The notes under the pieces: generated by a model
What the model was told of the DNA's origin: nothing
Database searches by the model: none
Seen by the model: the letters and a program-made list of their open reading frames with translations, nothing else
In this document: in pieces, positions 1-10,449 of the stretch
How positions within the stretch are numbered: the stretch's first letter is position 1
Layout: the number at the start of each line of letters is the position of its first letter
Position numbers and translations under genes: made by a program
From: Mesorhizobium intechi
GTDB lineage: Bacteria; Pseudomonadota; Alphaproteobacteria; Rhizobiales; Rhizobiaceae
DNA: 64,000 bases
Reading direction: 5' to 3'
Assembly: GCF_002879535.1 (NCBI RefSeq)
Contig: NZ_PNOT02000243.1
Coordinates: 33,284 to 97,283, forward strand

Positions 1-299
1 GGCGCGGCGGCCACCGCCTCGGCCTTGGCATCGCCCTGCGGCTTCACATTGCCTTCGCCCGCCACCTTCAGCCGCACGATGGGGGAGCCGATCGCCACCG
101 TGTCGCCGATCTCCGCGCCCAGCCACAGGATCTCGCCATCGACGGGCGACGGGATCTCGACCGTCGCCTTGTCGGTCATGACGGCGGCAAGCACGGTGTC
201 CTCGCGCACCATGTCGCCGACCTTGACGTGCCATTCGACGAGTTCGGCCTCAGCAACGCCCTCGCCGACATCGGGCAGCTTGATGATGTGTTCGCCCAT
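1..299 (-). CDS. bkdB: branched-chain 2-oxoacid dehydrogenase E2 (dihydrolipoamide acyltransferase), N-terminal part
   Basis: Only the first 99 codons are in the window; the gene continues past the left edge. The visible part is a biotinyl/lipoyl attachment domain. It opens MGEHIIKLPDVGEGVAEAEL and carries the lipoyl-lysine motif DKATVEIPS at about residues 41-49, followed by an Ala/Glu-rich linker. E2 transfers the acyl group made by E1 to CoA in the branched-chain 2-oxoacid dehydrogenase complex (Val, Leu and Ile catabolism). It lies 17 nt downstream of the E1 beta gene on the same strand, which settles the BCKDH assignment over pyruvate or 2-oxoglutarate dehydrogenase E2. The peripheral-subunit-binding and catalytic domains are outside the window. 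Confidence 0.88.
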   Translation of the reverse strand, partial: MGEHIIKLPDVGEGVAEAELVEWHVKVGDMVREDTVLAAVMTDKATVEIPSPVDGEILWLGAEIGDTVAIGSPIVRLKVAGEGNVKPQGDAKAEAVAAA

Positions 300-316
300 G
301 TCAGGCCTCCCCCACT

Positions 317-1330
317 TTAGGCTTCCAATGTTTCAATGAGCGCGCGGCCGACCCGGGCGGGGCCGGGGAAATAGTCCCATTCCTGCGCGTGCGGATAGGG
401 CGTGTCCCAGCCGGCGACCCGCGCCACCGGCGCCTCCAGACGGTAGAAGCAGTTTTCCTGCACCAGCGCCGACAGCTCGGCGCCGAAGCCGGAGGTCAGC
501 GTCGCCTCATGCACGATGACGCAGCGCCCGGTCTTGTTCACCGAAGCGACGATGGCGTCGAGGTCGAGCGGCAAGAGCGTTCGGAGATCGATGATCTCGG
601 CATCGATGCCGGTCTCCTCGGCCGCGGCCTGGGCGACATAGACCATGGTGCCGTAGGCGAGCACCGTGACCGCCGAGCCGGTCCTGCGGATCGCCGCCTT
701 GCCGAGCGGCACGGTGTAGTGCCCGTCGGCGACCTCGCCGAGCTCATGCTTCGACCACGGCGTCACCGGACGGTCGTGATGGCCGTCGAAGGGGCCGTTG
801 TAGAGCCGCTTCGGCTCGAGGAAGATCACCGGATCGGGATCCTCGATCGCAGCGATCAGCAGCCCCTTGGCGTCATGCGGGTTGGACGGCACCACCGTCT
901 TCAGGCCGGACACATGCGTGAACAGGGCTTCCGGGGACTGGCTGTGCGTCTGGCCGCCGAAAATGCCGCCGCCGGTCGGCATGCGGACCACGATCGGGCA
1001 GGTGAAATCGCCGTTCGAACGGTAGCGCAGCCTGGCGGCTTCCTGGGTCAGCTGGTCGTAGGCCGGATACATGTAGTCGGCAAACTGAATTTCCACGCAT
1101 GGCTTCAGGCCGTAGGCGGCCATGCCGATGGCCGAGCCGACAATGCCGGATTCGTTGATCGGCGCGTCGAAGCAGCGGCTCTTGCCGTATTTGGCCTGCA
1201 GGCCTTGCGTGCAGCGAAAGACGCCGCCGAAGAAGCCGACATCCTCGCCGAACACGACGACCTTGTCGTCGCGCCCCATCGACACGTCCATGGCATCACG
1301 AATGGCCTCGATCATGGTCCGTCTCGGCAT
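317..1330 (-). CDS. bkdA2: branched-chain 2-oxoacid dehydrogenase E1 component, beta subunit
   Basis: A 337-residue protein of the transketolase-like pyrimidine-binding plus transketolase C-terminal type. It starts MPRRTMIEAIRDAMDVSM and has the FGEDVG segment near residue 28 and the YMYPAYDQ and RMPTGGG segments typical of E1 beta subunits. With the alpha subunit it forms the alpha2-beta2 thiamine-diphosphate enzyme that decarboxylates 2-oxoisovalerate and related acids and reductively acylates the E2 lipoyl group. The length matches the family. Its start lies 3 nt after the alpha-subunit stop, so the two are surely co-transcribed and probably translationally coupled. Confidence 0.93.
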   Translation of the reverse strand: MPRRTMIEAIRDAMDVSMGRDDKVVVFGEDVGFFGGVFRCTQGLQAKYGKSRCFDAPINESGIVGSAIGMAAYGLKPCVEIQFADYMYPAYDQLTQEAARLRYRSNGDFTCPIVVRMPTGGGIFGGQTHSQSPEALFTHVSGLKTVVPSNPHDAKGLLIAAIEDPDPVIFLEPKRLYNGPFDGHHDRPVTPWSKHELGEVADGHYTVPLGKAAIRRTGSAVTVLAYGTMVYVAQAAAEETGIDAEIIDLRTLLPLDLDAIVASVNKTGRCVIVHEATLTSGFGAELSALVQENCFYRLEAPVARVAGWDTPYPHAQEWDYFPGPARVGRALIETLEA

Positions 1331-1333
1331 GGC

Positions 1334-2903
<1,570 letters not shown>

Positions 2904-3947
2904 ATGGCACAGAAGAAAGCTTTCGAGGTCGATTCCTGGCTCGCGCGGCCCGACCCGCGCATCTCCATCGTCCTGCTCTACGGCCCCGATCGCGGCCTCG
3001 TCTCCGAGCGTGCGAAGGCCTTTGCCGAAAAGACCGGCCTGCCGCTCGACGATCCCTTCTCCGTGGTCCGGCTCGAGGGCTCGGAGGTCGACCGCGACGA
3101 GGGCCGGCTGCTCGACGAAGCCCGCACCGTGCCGATGTTTTCCGACCGGCGGCTGCTCTGGGTGCGCAATGCCACCGGCCAGAAGGCCCTGGCCGAGGAC
3201 GTCAAGGCGCTGACGGCGGAACCCGCGCGCGATGCCATCATCCTCATCGAGGCCGGAGATCTCAAGAAGGGCGTCGGCCTGCGCGCCGTGGTGGAGGGCG
3301 CCGACAACGCCATGGCGCTGCCTTGCTATGCCGACGAGGCGCGCGACATCGACACGGTCATCGACGATGAATTGCGCAAGGCCGGCATGTCGATGACGCT
3401 GGAGGCGAGACAAGCGCTGCGCCGCAATCTCGGCGGCGACAGGCTGGCTTCGCGCGGCGAGATCGAGAAGCTCATCCTCTATGCCCACGGCCAGAAGGAG
3501 ATCGGCCTGGAGGATATCAGGGCGATGTCGGGCGACGTGTCCGGCTCCTCGCTCGACGATGCCGTCGACGCGCTGCTGGAGGGCAAGATCGGCGACTTCG
3601 ACACCGCCTTCACCCGCCACTGCCAGTCCGGCGGCCCGCCCTTCCTGGTGCTGTCCTCGGCGATGCGCCAGTTGCAGCAGATTCAAGTCATGCGCGGCCA
3701 GATGGACTCGGGCGGGCGCAACGCCGCGTCGGTCGTCGCCGGCGCGCGCCCGCCGGTCTTCTTTTCGCGGCGCAAGCTTGTGGAGAAGGCGCTGGAACGC
3801 TGGAGCAGCGATGCGCTGGGCCGCGCGCTGACCCGGCTGCAGACCGCCGTGCTGCAGACCCGCAAACGGTCCGATCTGTCCGAGGCGCTGGCGCGCCAGG
3901 CCCTGCTCGGCATTGCAGTGGAGAGCGCGAGGCTGGGGCAGCGTTAG
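2904..3947 (+). CDS. holA: DNA polymerase III, delta subunit
   Basis: A 347-residue HolA/delta subunit of the clamp loader, the subunit that opens the beta clamp. The N-terminal segment VLLYGPDRGLVSERA corresponds to the degenerate Walker region of delta. The C-terminal collar-like region has RQLQQIQVMRGQMDSGG and a terminal LLGIAVESARLGQR. It is convergent with parB, an arrangement typical of the origin-proximal region in Rhizobiales. leuS and lptE, which I recall as usually lying upstream of holA, are absent; bkd genes stand there instead. No clear Shine-Dalgarno sequence precedes the ATG. Confidence 0.92.
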   Translation: MAQKKAFEVDSWLARPDPRISIVLLYGPDRGLVSERAKAFAEKTGLPLDDPFSVVRLEGSEVDRDEGRLLDEARTVPMFSDRRLLWVRNATGQKALAEDVKALTAEPARDAIILIEAGDLKKGVGLRAVVEGADNAMALPCYADEARDIDTVIDDELRKAGMSMTLEARQALRRNLGGDRLASRGEIEKLILYAHGQKEIGLEDIRAMSGDVSGSSLDDAVDALLEGKIGDFDTAFTRHCQSGGPPFLVLSSAMRQLQQIQVMRGQMDSGGRNAASVVAGARPPVFFSRRKLVEKALERWSSDALGRALTRLQTAVLQTRKRSDLSEALARQALLGIAVESARLGQR

Positions 3948-4030
3948 AGCAGGAACAGTGAGCGGTTCTCCGGAAAACCGCGTTGGCGCTTTCCCTGGGA
4001 ATCGCGTCAAAACAAAGAGTTAGAGCGATC
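3946..4030. repeat. short intergenic repeat, family C (GAGCA...GCGGTT...CCGG type), copy 1
   Basis: The segment beginning at the holA stop codon (tagagcaggaacagtgagcggtt, then ccggaaaaccg and gcgtcaaaacaaagagttagagcg) shares its organisation with the segment after dnaQ at 20041. Both start in GAGCA directly after the stop, contain an AGCGGTTnTCCG core and end near a GCGnnAAAAC block. Elements of this kind are, as I recall, very common in Mesorhizobium intergenic DNA. The core can fold as a short imperfect hairpin. Confidence 0.55.
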
Positions 4031-4160
4031 GCCGCCTTTCCGGCGCGGGGCGATCTCATCGTGGGGAGACGGCGGGCATGCCGGAGGGGGCGCTGGCCCG
4101 CAGGCACCCCACGAAGGGAGAGATCGCACTTCGCCGATTGCGCCGGCGCCGCGAAACGAA

Positions 4161-4190
4161 AGGGCCGGCCCCACGGCCAGCCCTCTTTTT
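4161..4190 (+). terminator. rho-independent terminator between holA and parB
   Basis: Stem AGGGC-c-GGCC (4161-4170), loop CCAC, stem GGCC-a-GCCCT (4175-4184), followed by CTTTTT. The hairpin with one internal mismatch and the T run fit an intrinsic terminator for plus-strand transcription from holA. It lies 214 nt beyond the stop codon and just before the convergent parB end. Confidence 0.7.
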
Positions 4191-4233
4191 CAGCGTTGAA
4201 CCAATCTTCCGCCTGAAGTCATTTGCCGGCTAA

Positions 4234-5127
4234 TTACCGGTCCTGCTTCAGCCTCCGGCACAGCTCGTCCAGTTGTTCCAGCGAGCGGTAGGACACCCGC
4301 AGCTCGCCGCCCTTGCCCTTGTGATCGATGGCCACGATCATGCCGAGCGTGTCGGTCATCAGCTTTTCCAGCGCCTGCGTATCGGCATCCTTTTCCGGCG
4401 AGGCTTGCGGCTGCTTCGGCTTGGCCGGCGTGGGGCCGGCCGGCATCTGCGCCAGCGCTTCGGCCTGACGTACGGAAAGCCCTTCCTCGACGATGCGCTT
4501 GGCAAGGCCGGCCGGATCCGCCGCCGTCACCAGCGTGCGGGCATGGCCGGCCGACAGCGCGCCGTCGACCAGCATGTCGCGGATCACGTCCGGCAGTTTC
4601 AGCAGCCTGAGCGTGTTGGCGACATGGCTGCGGCTCTTGCCGATGACATTGCCGAGATCGGCCTGGGTGTAGCCATGCTCGTCGATCAGCTGCTGGTAGC
4701 CCAGCGCTTCCTCGACGGCGTTGAGGTCGGTTCGCTGGACGTTCTCGATGATCGCCAGCTCGAGCGCGGTGCGGTCGTTGACCTCGCGGATGATGACCGG
4801 GATCTCGCTCAGCCCGGCGCGCTGCGCCGCGCGCCAGCGCCGCTCGCCGGCGATGATCTCGTAGCGGCCCGCCTGCGACGGCGACGGCCGCGCCACCACC
4901 GGCTGGACCACGCCATGTTCGCGGATCGACTGGGCGAGGTCGGTCAACTCGGCGTCGCCAAAGTGCCGGCGCGGATTTTTCGGGTTGGGGCTGAGAAACT
5001 CGATCGGCACCTTGCCGTCGGCGCTCATGCCTGGCTTTTCCGGGGCCGCCGGGCGATCGATCTCGCCGATCAGTGCCGCCAGGCCACGGCCCAGTCTTTT
5101 CCTCGAAAGGTCTTCGCTCATGTCCAT
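4234..5127 (-). CDS. parB: chromosome-partitioning protein ParB
   Basis: A 297-residue ParB/Spo0J CTPase that loads on parS and spreads to build the origin partition complex. The N-terminus is MDMSEDLSRKRLGRGLAALIG. The ParB/Srx box follows: PNPKNPRRHF, then GERRWRAAQRAGL (ParB box II, about residue 95) and ENVQRTDLNAVEEA. A helix-turn-helix region comes next (TQADLGNVIGKSRSHVANTLRLL), with a C-terminal dimerisation domain at the end. A start two codons later (MSEDLS) is equally possible. It is the second gene of parAB, 73 nt downstream of parA. parS-like sites are present in the same window. Confidence 0.96.
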   Translation of the reverse strand: MDMSEDLSRKRLGRGLAALIGEIDRPAAPEKPGMSADGKVPIEFLSPNPKNPRRHFGDAELTDLAQSIREHGVVQPVVARPSPSQAGRYEIIAGERRWRAAQRAGLSEIPVIIREVNDRTALELAIIENVQRTDLNAVEEALGYQQLIDEHGYTQADLGNVIGKSRSHVANTLRLLKLPDVIRDMLVDGALSAGHARTLVTAADPAGLAKRIVEEGLSVRQAEALAQMPAGPTPAKPKQPQASPEKDADTQALEKLMTDTLGMIVAIDHKGKGGELRVSYRSLEQLDELCRRLKQDR

Positions 5128-5200
5128 TCCAGGTCTATTTTGATTGTCGTCTTTGGATCGTTTCGGTATCGAATCGGCTTGTAATCCTGCGTCGGACCAA

Positions 5201-6019
5201 TCAAGCGGCGCGCAATTTGCGCTCGCGGCGGATCACTTCCGAGGCCAGTTGCAGATAGGCCTGGCTGCCCGAGCACTTCAAATCGTAAAGGATCGCCGGC
5301 TTGCCGTAAGAGGGCGCCTCCGACACCCGCACATTGCGCGGAATGATGGTCTCGTAGACCTTGTCGCCCATATGCTGGCGGACATCCTGCACCACCTGGT
5401 TGGCGAGATTGTTGCGGCCGTCATACATGGTCAGCACGATGCCCTGGATGGTGAGGTCGGGATTGATCGACCGGCGCACCTGTTCGACGGTTTCCAGCAA
5501 TTGGCTGAGGCCTTCGAGCGCGAAGAACTCGCATTGCAGCGGCACCAGCACCGAATCGGCCGCCGCCATGGAATTCAACGTCAGAAGGTTGAGCGAGGGC
5601 GGGCAGTCGATCAGCACATAACCGAAACCGGCCGAACGCGCCGAGGCGGCACGCAGGGCGTTGCGCAGCCGCAGCACCCGGTCGGGCGCCGAGGCGATCT
5701 CCATCTCGATGCCGAGCAGGTCGAGCGTCGACGGCACGATCGACAGGCCGGGCACGGCGGTCGGAATGGCGGCGGCTTCCAGCTCCAGTTCGCCGGTCAG
5801 CACATCATAGGAAGAAACGGTTCGGTCCTTGCGGTCGATGCCGAGGCCGGTGCTGGCATTGCCTTGCGGGTCGAGGTCGACGATCAGCACCTTTTCGCCG
5901 ATCGCGGCCAGAGCGGTGGCCAGATTGATGGCGGTGGTGGTCTTGCCGACCCCGCCTTTCTGGTTGGCTACGGTGATGATTCGGGGGCCGTTCTTCATGG
6001 GTTTATGCCAGAAATTCAT
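5201..6019 (-). CDS. parA: chromosome-partitioning ATPase ParA
   Basis: A 272-residue deviant-Walker ATPase. The P-loop KGGVGKTTT lies at about residues 21-29, with the deviant lysine at the start of the loop. Walker A' is IVDLDPQGNAS and Walker B is VLIDCPPSLNLLT. ParA moves ParB-bound origins across the nucleoid. The first ATG (6019) and a second one at 5998 (MKNGPRIITVANQ) are both possible, and neither has a clear Shine-Dalgarno sequence. The later start gives a length closer to rhizobial ParA. It lies 33 nt downstream of rsmG, the classic rsmG-parA-parB order. Confidence 0.96.
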   Translation of the reverse strand: MNFWHKPMKNGPRIITVANQKGGVGKTTTAINLATALAAIGEKVLIVDLDPQGNASTGLGIDRKDRTVSSYDVLTGELELEAAAIPTAVPGLSIVPSTLDLLGIEMEIASAPDRVLRLRNALRAASARSAGFGYVLIDCPPSLNLLTLNSMAAADSVLVPLQCEFFALEGLSQLLETVEQVRRSINPDLTIQGIVLTMYDGRNNLANQVVQDVRQHMGDKVYETIIPRNVRVSEAPSYGKPAILYDLKCSGSQAYLQLASEVIRRERKLRAA

Positions 6020-6052
6020 TTTGGGTCGCCAAATAGCCCGACCTGCCGAAGA

Positions 6053-6685
6053 TCAGACAGGTCGCAGGTTAGACAGTTCCAGGATGACGCCATGGGGGTC
6101 CGTCACACTGGGATGTTCTACCAGATCGAAGGCCCATCGGTTAACGCTTTCTTGCACTTCGGCGCGATAATCCCGGCCTTTGTGGAACAGCCCGCGCGCG
6201 CCCGCCCTCAGCCACGGCGCCGAGAGGTCGAGCAGGACCGACAACGAGGCCAGAGCCCGTGCCGTGACGATTTGCGGTTGCGAAACAAGTGCATGGCTAT
6301 CCTCGATCCGCCGCGCGACAACCCGCGCCGGCAGGTTGAACTGGCCGATGACTGTCTGCAGGAACGATGCCTTCTTGCGGTTGCTCTCCACCAGATCGAT
6401 GCTGGCTCCGTCCCGCTCGGCGAGCAGAAAAGCCATGACCAGGCCCGGAAATCCGCCGCCCGAACCGATATCGACCCAATGCGTGGCATTGGGCTCTAGG
6501 CGCGCCAACTGCGCGCTGTCGAGGATGTGGCGCTGCCAGACATCGCCCGCCGTCGACTGCGCGACCAGGTTGATGCTGCGATTCCATTTCTGGAACATGG
6601 CTTCGAACGCCACCAGGCGATCGAATGTTTCACGTGAAACCGGGCCGGCCGCGTCCTGCAGGCTCTTCCAGGAGAAAGAGCTCAC
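6053..6685 (-). CDS. rsmG: 16S rRNA (guanine-527-N7)-methyltransferase RsmG
   Basis: A 210-residue class I SAM methyltransferase. The SAM-binding motif [13 protein letters not shown] is at about residues 69-81, and [12 protein letters not shown] in the N-terminal part is the usual RsmG signature. It methylates G527 in the 530 loop of 16S rRNA. Its start overlaps the mnmG stop by 4 nt (ATGA), so the two are co-translated. A near-consensus parS site lies inside the first part of this gene, so the DNA here has two functions. Confidence 0.95.
   Translation of the reverse strand: MSSFSWKSLQDAAGPVSRETFDRLVAFEAMFQKWNRSINLVAQSTAGDVWQRHILDSAQLARLEPNATHWVDIGSGGGFPGLVMAFLLAERDGASIDLVESNRKKASFLQTVIGQFNLPARVVARRIEDSHALVSQPQIVTARALASLSVLLDLSAPWLRAGARGLFHKGRDYRAEVQESVNRWAFDLVEHPSVTDPHGVILELSNLRPV
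6626..6641. promoter_or_regulatory. parS site 1 (ParB binding), inside rsmG
   Basis: TGTTTCACGTGAAACC matches the canonical palindromic parS TGTTTCACGTGAAACA at 15 of 16 positions. It is about 0.6 kb upstream of parA and about 9 kb from the candidate origin, the range usual for alphaproteobacterial parS. Confidence 0.9.
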
Positions 6686-8553
6686 GCAACGTCCCTCTGC
6701 GCGCTCTCATGGTGGCGGACATGGGCGACAATGATCGCCAGCGCCGCCGGCGTCATGCCCTCCATGCGCTGCGCATCGGCGATGGACCGCGGCCGCCGCG
6801 CCTGCATCTTCTGCTTCAACTCGTTGGACAGGCCCGGTACACCGGCGAAATCGACCGTCTCGGGGATCAGCCGCCTCTCTTCGTGGCGGATCTGCGCGAC
6901 ATCGCTCTTCTGCCGGTTGAGATAGACCGAATATTTCGCCTCCGTTTCGAGACGCTCGGCGGTCTTGGCGTCGATCGCCGCGAATCTCGGCTCGATCCCG
7001 GCCAGCCACGCGACGTCGACCTCGGGATAGGCCAGCAGCTCATACCCGGACCGGCGCACGCCATCCCGATTGATCTCCAGCCCATGCCGCGCCGCCTCGT
7101 TGGGAGTCATTGCCACCGATCGGGCCAGTTCGCGCGCCGCGTCGAGCCGCCCCATGACATCGCCATAGCGCTGCATGCGTTGCGCCGAGGCGATCCCCAG
7201 CCTGTCGGCGACAGGCGTCAGCCGTTCATCGGCATTGTCGGCGCGCAACGACAGCCGGAATTCGGCGCGCGAGGTGAACATGCGGTAGGGTTCGCTGATG
7301 CCACGGCTGGTCAAATCGTCGACCATCACGCCGATATAGGCCTCGGTGCGGCTGAGCACGATCTGCTCGCCGCCCGATGCGCGCCGCGCCGCATTGAGGC
7401 CGGCGAGCAAGCCTTGCGCGGCCGCTTCCTCATACCCGGTCGTGCCGTTGATCTGCCCGGCGAGGAAGAGGCCGGCGACAATCTTCGTCTCCAGCGTCTG
7501 ATTCAGCTCACGCGGATCGACGTGATCATACTCGATGGCATAGCCGGGCTGCAGCATGATTGCATGTTCGAGTCCGGGAATTGTCTTGAGTATCTCGAGC
7601 TGCACGTCTTCGGGTAGCGAGGTCGAAATGCCATTCGGATAGATGGTGTCGTCGTCGAGCCCTTCCGGCTCGAGAAAGATCTGGTGGCCGTCGCGGTCGC
7701 CGAATTTGACGATCTTGTCCTCGATCGACGGGCAATAGCGCGGCCCAACGCCTTCGATCGAACCGGAATACATGGCGGAGCGGCCGAGATTGGCGCGGAT
7801 CAGCTCGTGCGTGGCCGATGTCGTGCGGGTGATGCCGCACTCGATCTGCGGTGCGGTGATGCGGTCGGTCATCAGCGAGAACGGCACCGGCTCCTCGTCC
7901 GCCGCCTGGCTGTCCAGCGACGCCCAGTCGATGGTTCGTCCGTCCAGCCGCGGTGGCGTGCCGGTCTTCAGCCGGCCGAGCCTGAAGCCGGCACGGTTCA
8001 TCGTCGCCGACAGACCGAGGCTCGCCTGCTCGTTCATGCGGCCGGCGACGATCTTCTTCTCGCCAATATGGATGAGGCCACGCAGGAAGGTGCCGGTCGT
8101 CAGGACCACGGCGCCGCACGCCAGCCGGCGGCCGTCGGCCAGCAGGACGGCACCGATCCGTCCTTCGTTGATTTCGAAATCCAGCACTTCGCCCTCGACC
8201 ACGTCGAGATCGTTCTGCTGCCGAATCGCTTCCTGCATGGCAAGGCGGTAGAGCTTTCTGTCGGCCTGCGTGCGCGGCCCGCGCACCGCAGGACCCTTGC
8301 GGCGGTTGAGCAAACGGAACTGGATGCCGGCCGCATCCGCGACGCGGCCCATCAGCCCGTCCATGGCGTCGATTTCGCGGACCAGATGGCCCTTGCCAAG
8401 CCCGCCGATTGCGGGATTGCACGACATCACGCCGATCGTGTCAAAGCGCAGCGTCACCAGCGCGGTCCTGGCGCCGGCGCGCGCGGCGGCGCTGGCCGCC
8501 TCGCACCCCGCATGGCCGCCGCCCACCACAACCACATCATAGTGATCGGTCAT
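6682..8553 (-). CDS. mnmG: tRNA uridine 5-carboxymethylaminomethyl modification enzyme, FAD subunit
   Basis: A 623-residue FAD-dependent MnmG (GidA). Together with MnmE it builds the cmnm5/nm5 group on U34 of certain tRNAs. The dinucleotide-binding motif [13 protein letters not shown] is at the N-terminus. The family signatures [21 protein letters not shown], in parts, and [15 protein letters not shown] [15 protein letters not shown] are present. The start chosen is ATG at 8553 ([10 protein letters not shown]); an in-frame TTG at 8571 is less likely. It precedes rsmG with a 4-nt overlap and lies downstream of mnmE with a spacer that holds two parS-like sites. Confidence 0.96.
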   Translation of the reverse strand: MTDHYDVVVVGGGHAGCEAASAAARAGARTALVTLRFDTIGVMSCNPAIGGLGKGHLVREIDAMDGLMGRVADAAGIQFRLLNRRKGPAVRGPRTQADRKLYRLAMQEAIRQQNDLDVVEGEVLDFEINEGRIGAVLLADGRRLACGAVVLTTGTFLRGLIHIGEKKIVAGRMNEQASLGLSATMNRAGFRLGRLKTGTPPRLDGRTIDWASLDSQAADEEPVPFSLMTDRITAPQIECGITRTTSATHELIRANLGRSAMYSGSIEGVGPRYCPSIEDKIVKFGDRDGHQIFLEPEGLDDDTIYPNGISTSLPEDVQLEILKTIPGLEHAIMLQPGYAIEYDHVDPRELNQTLETKIVAGLFLAGQINGTTGYEEAAAQGLLAGLNAARRASGGEQIVLSRTEAYIGVMVDDLTSRGISEPYRMFTSRAEFRLSLRADNADERLTPVADRLGIASAQRMQRYGDVMGRLDAARELARSVAMTPNEAARHGLEINRDGVRRSGYELLAYPEVDVAWLAGIEPRFAAIDAKTAERLETEAKYSVYLNRQKSDVAQIRHEERRLIPETVDFAGVPGLSNELKQKMQARRPRSIADAQRMEGMTPAALAIIVAHVRHHESAQRDVA

Positions 8554-8629
8554 TTCAAATCCCGGACTCAAAAAGAGATGAGGGACACATGTCCCCGCAG
8601 GGCCAAGCTGTCAAGAAAACTTCGCGGCA

Positions 8630-8645
8630 AGTTTCACGTGGAACA
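8630..8645. promoter_or_regulatory. parS-like site 2, upstream of mnmG
   Basis: AGTTTCACGTGGAACA matches parS at 14 of 16 positions. The central TTTCACGTG is intact; the changes are at the first base and in the right half. It lies 77 nt upstream of the mnmG start. Confidence 0.72.
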
Positions 8646-8760
8646 GAGCAGGGCCCTTACTCTCCCCCCTGGGGAGGGCCGCCGCGCGGCAGCCGGGAAG
8701 CGTGCGCTCAGACTCCACCCGGACTTCGGGTCCAATCTCCCGCAAGGGTGAGCTATGGCG

Positions 8761-8776
8761 TGTTTCACGTGAATCA
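8761..8776. promoter_or_regulatory. parS site 3, mnmE-mnmG spacer
   Basis: TGTTTCACGTGAATCA matches parS at 15 of 16 positions. It is 131 bp from parS-like site 2, which suggests a tandem nucleation region for ParB. Confidence 0.87.
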
Positions 8777-9065
8777 CGGCTACCAATTGCCGGCCTGTCT
8801 CCCAGTTCATCATCCAAGGGCGGAGCAGGAGCGGAGCTCCGTCGCCGGGGCCCAAGCCTCTGTCTCGGACCGGGGTCGAACGGCGCATGCAGCAAGGACA
8901 GTACGTTGTGGTGCGTCAGCGTCCTGGCATGGATCCGGCGGCCCCAGCCGCGTCGCCTCGAACCGTGCCTAGCCATAGCGATGACGAAGCGACGAGGCTT
9001 CCACTAACGCGTCACCAGCACACAAACCCCGCGTGCCCCGCGTGCAAGCACTTGTTTCACCTGAG

Positions 9066-10397
9066 TCATTTCCCGATGCAGAACTGCGAGAAGATCACGT
9101 CGAGCATATCCTCGACATCGATCGCGCCGACGATCCGGCCCAGCCGGTCCGCCGCCAGCCGCAGCTCTTCGGCGCGCAGTTCCTGGCCCGCGGCGCCCTC
9201 GGCCGTGGCGCGAAGCAGATGGCGATTCGCCTCACCGAGCAGTTCGACATGGCGCAGGCGCGACGGCAGAACATCCCCGACATCACCCGCCGCTTCCGCC
9301 GCGCGCCGGCCGATTTCAGCGAGCACCGCCTCCACGCCAATGCCATTCACGACGGAAATGACGAAATCATACTTGCCAGCCGCATCGCCCGCTTCTTGCC
9401 CATCCACCAGGTCGAGCTTGGTGCCGACGCGCAGCAACCTCGCCGTGCCCGGGATTGGCCCGATATTGCCAGGAGCCGCAATGTCCTCCAGCAGCACCAG
9501 CAGATCGGCGCGGTCGGCCTTGGCTCGCGCTTTCTCGATGCCGATCGCCTCGACCTTGCCCGGCGCGTCGCGCAACCCGGCCGTATCCGTCAGCCTGACG
9601 CGCAGACCGCCGAGATCCAGCGTCACCTCGAGCAGGTCACGGGTCGTGCCGGGCTCATCCGTTACAATAGCTGCATCTCGCCGCGCCAAGGCGTTGAACA
9701 GACTCGACTTGCCGGCATTCGGCGCGCCGAGAATCACCACCTCGAAACCGTCCCGGATGATCTCGGCGGCGTGAAATCCGGCAACGTGGCGCTCGATTTC
9801 GCCGATCATCGCCCTTACATCCGACCAGACCGTATCCGAAACGGATCCCGGCACGTCCTCCTCGTCGGCAAAGTCGATCTCCGCCTCGATCATCGCCCGC
9901 GCATGGATCAGCCGGCGCCGCCAGCTCAGATAAAGCTCGCTCTGGGCACCCTCGGCATTCTGGACCGCGAAGCGTCGCTGCGCCTCGGTCTCGGCATTGA
10001 CCAGATCCGCCAGCGCCTCCGTCTCGACGAGGTCGACCTTGCCGTTGAGGAACGCCCGTCGCGTGAACTCACCTGGCTCGGCATGCCTGACGCCTTCAAA
10101 ACCACTGAAGATCTCCAGCATCCTGGCCACCACGGCGCGTCCGCCATGGACATGGAATTCGGCGACATCCTCCCCGGTGAAACTGGCCGGACCGGGAAAG
10201 AAGATGACCAGGCCGCTATCCAGGACCGTTCCATCCGGCGCCCTGAACTTGCGCAGGACCGCCCTTCGGTCCTTAACCATGCCGCCGGCAATCGTTTCGA
10301 CCACGAATCGAGTACGGGGGCCGGAGATGCGCAGCACGGCGACGCCGGCCGGCAGCCGGCCGCTCGACAGCGCAACGATCGAATCGCCTGAAATCAT
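9066..10397 (-). CDS. mnmE: tRNA uridine-5-carboxymethylaminomethyl(34) synthesis GTPase MnmE
   Basis: A 443-residue GTPase that partners MnmG. The N-terminal tetrahydrofolate-binding domain begins MISGDSIVALSSGRLPAGVAVLRISGP and contains GPASFTGED and HVHGG. The G domain in the middle has GAPNAGKSSL (G1), TDEPGTTRD (G2) and DTAGLRD (G3). The protein ends in the obligatory CIGK motif with the Zn/thiolate-type cysteine (FSQFCIGK). The length is normal. It is divergent from the yyaL-like gene and lies between mnmG and rho in the usual Rhizobiales order. Confidence 0.96.
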   Translation of the reverse strand: MISGDSIVALSSGRLPAGVAVLRISGPRTRFVVETIAGGMVKDRRAVLRKFRAPDGTVLDSGLVIFFPGPASFTGEDVAEFHVHGGRAVVARMLEIFSGFEGVRHAEPGEFTRRAFLNGKVDLVETEALADLVNAETEAQRRFAVQNAEGAQSELYLSWRRRLIHARAMIEAEIDFADEEDVPGSVSDTVWSDVRAMIGEIERHVAGFHAAEIIRDGFEVVILGAPNAGKSSLFNALARRDAAIVTDEPGTTRDLLEVTLDLGGLRVRLTDTAGLRDAPGKVEAIGIEKARAKADRADLLVLLEDIAAPGNIGPIPGTARLLRVGTKLDLVDGQEAGDAAGKYDFVISVVNGIGVEAVLAEIGRRAAEAAGDVGDVLPSRLRHVELLGEANRHLLRATAEGAAGQELRAEELRLAADRLGRIVGAIDVEDMLDVIFSQFCIGK

Positions 10398-10449
10398 TTG
10401 CCCGCTCTGTTGAACCGCCCTAGCCTCGCGCCTTCAAGACAACCCGAGT

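Larger units (their letters stand above)
8554..9065. other. mnmE-mnmG intergenic region with parS-like sites
   Basis: A 512-bp spacer without a convincing gene. It contains two ParB-site candidates (listed separately) and, at about 8785-8885, a segment of the type catcatccaagggcgga followed by GC-rich sequence. That segment resembles pieces near 29570 and 44960 (repeat family D). Small open frames here look like chance reading of GC-rich DNA. Confidence 0.6.

Noticed and set aside
8611..8976. Open frame in the mnmE-mnmG spacer
   Set aside because: It overlaps parS sites and repeat sequence; Arg/Pro-rich pseudo-protein without signals for expression.
9053..9068. TGTTTCACCTGAGTCA as a fifth parS site
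   Set aside because: The central CACGTG is broken and three or more positions differ; ParB specificity makes binding unlikely.
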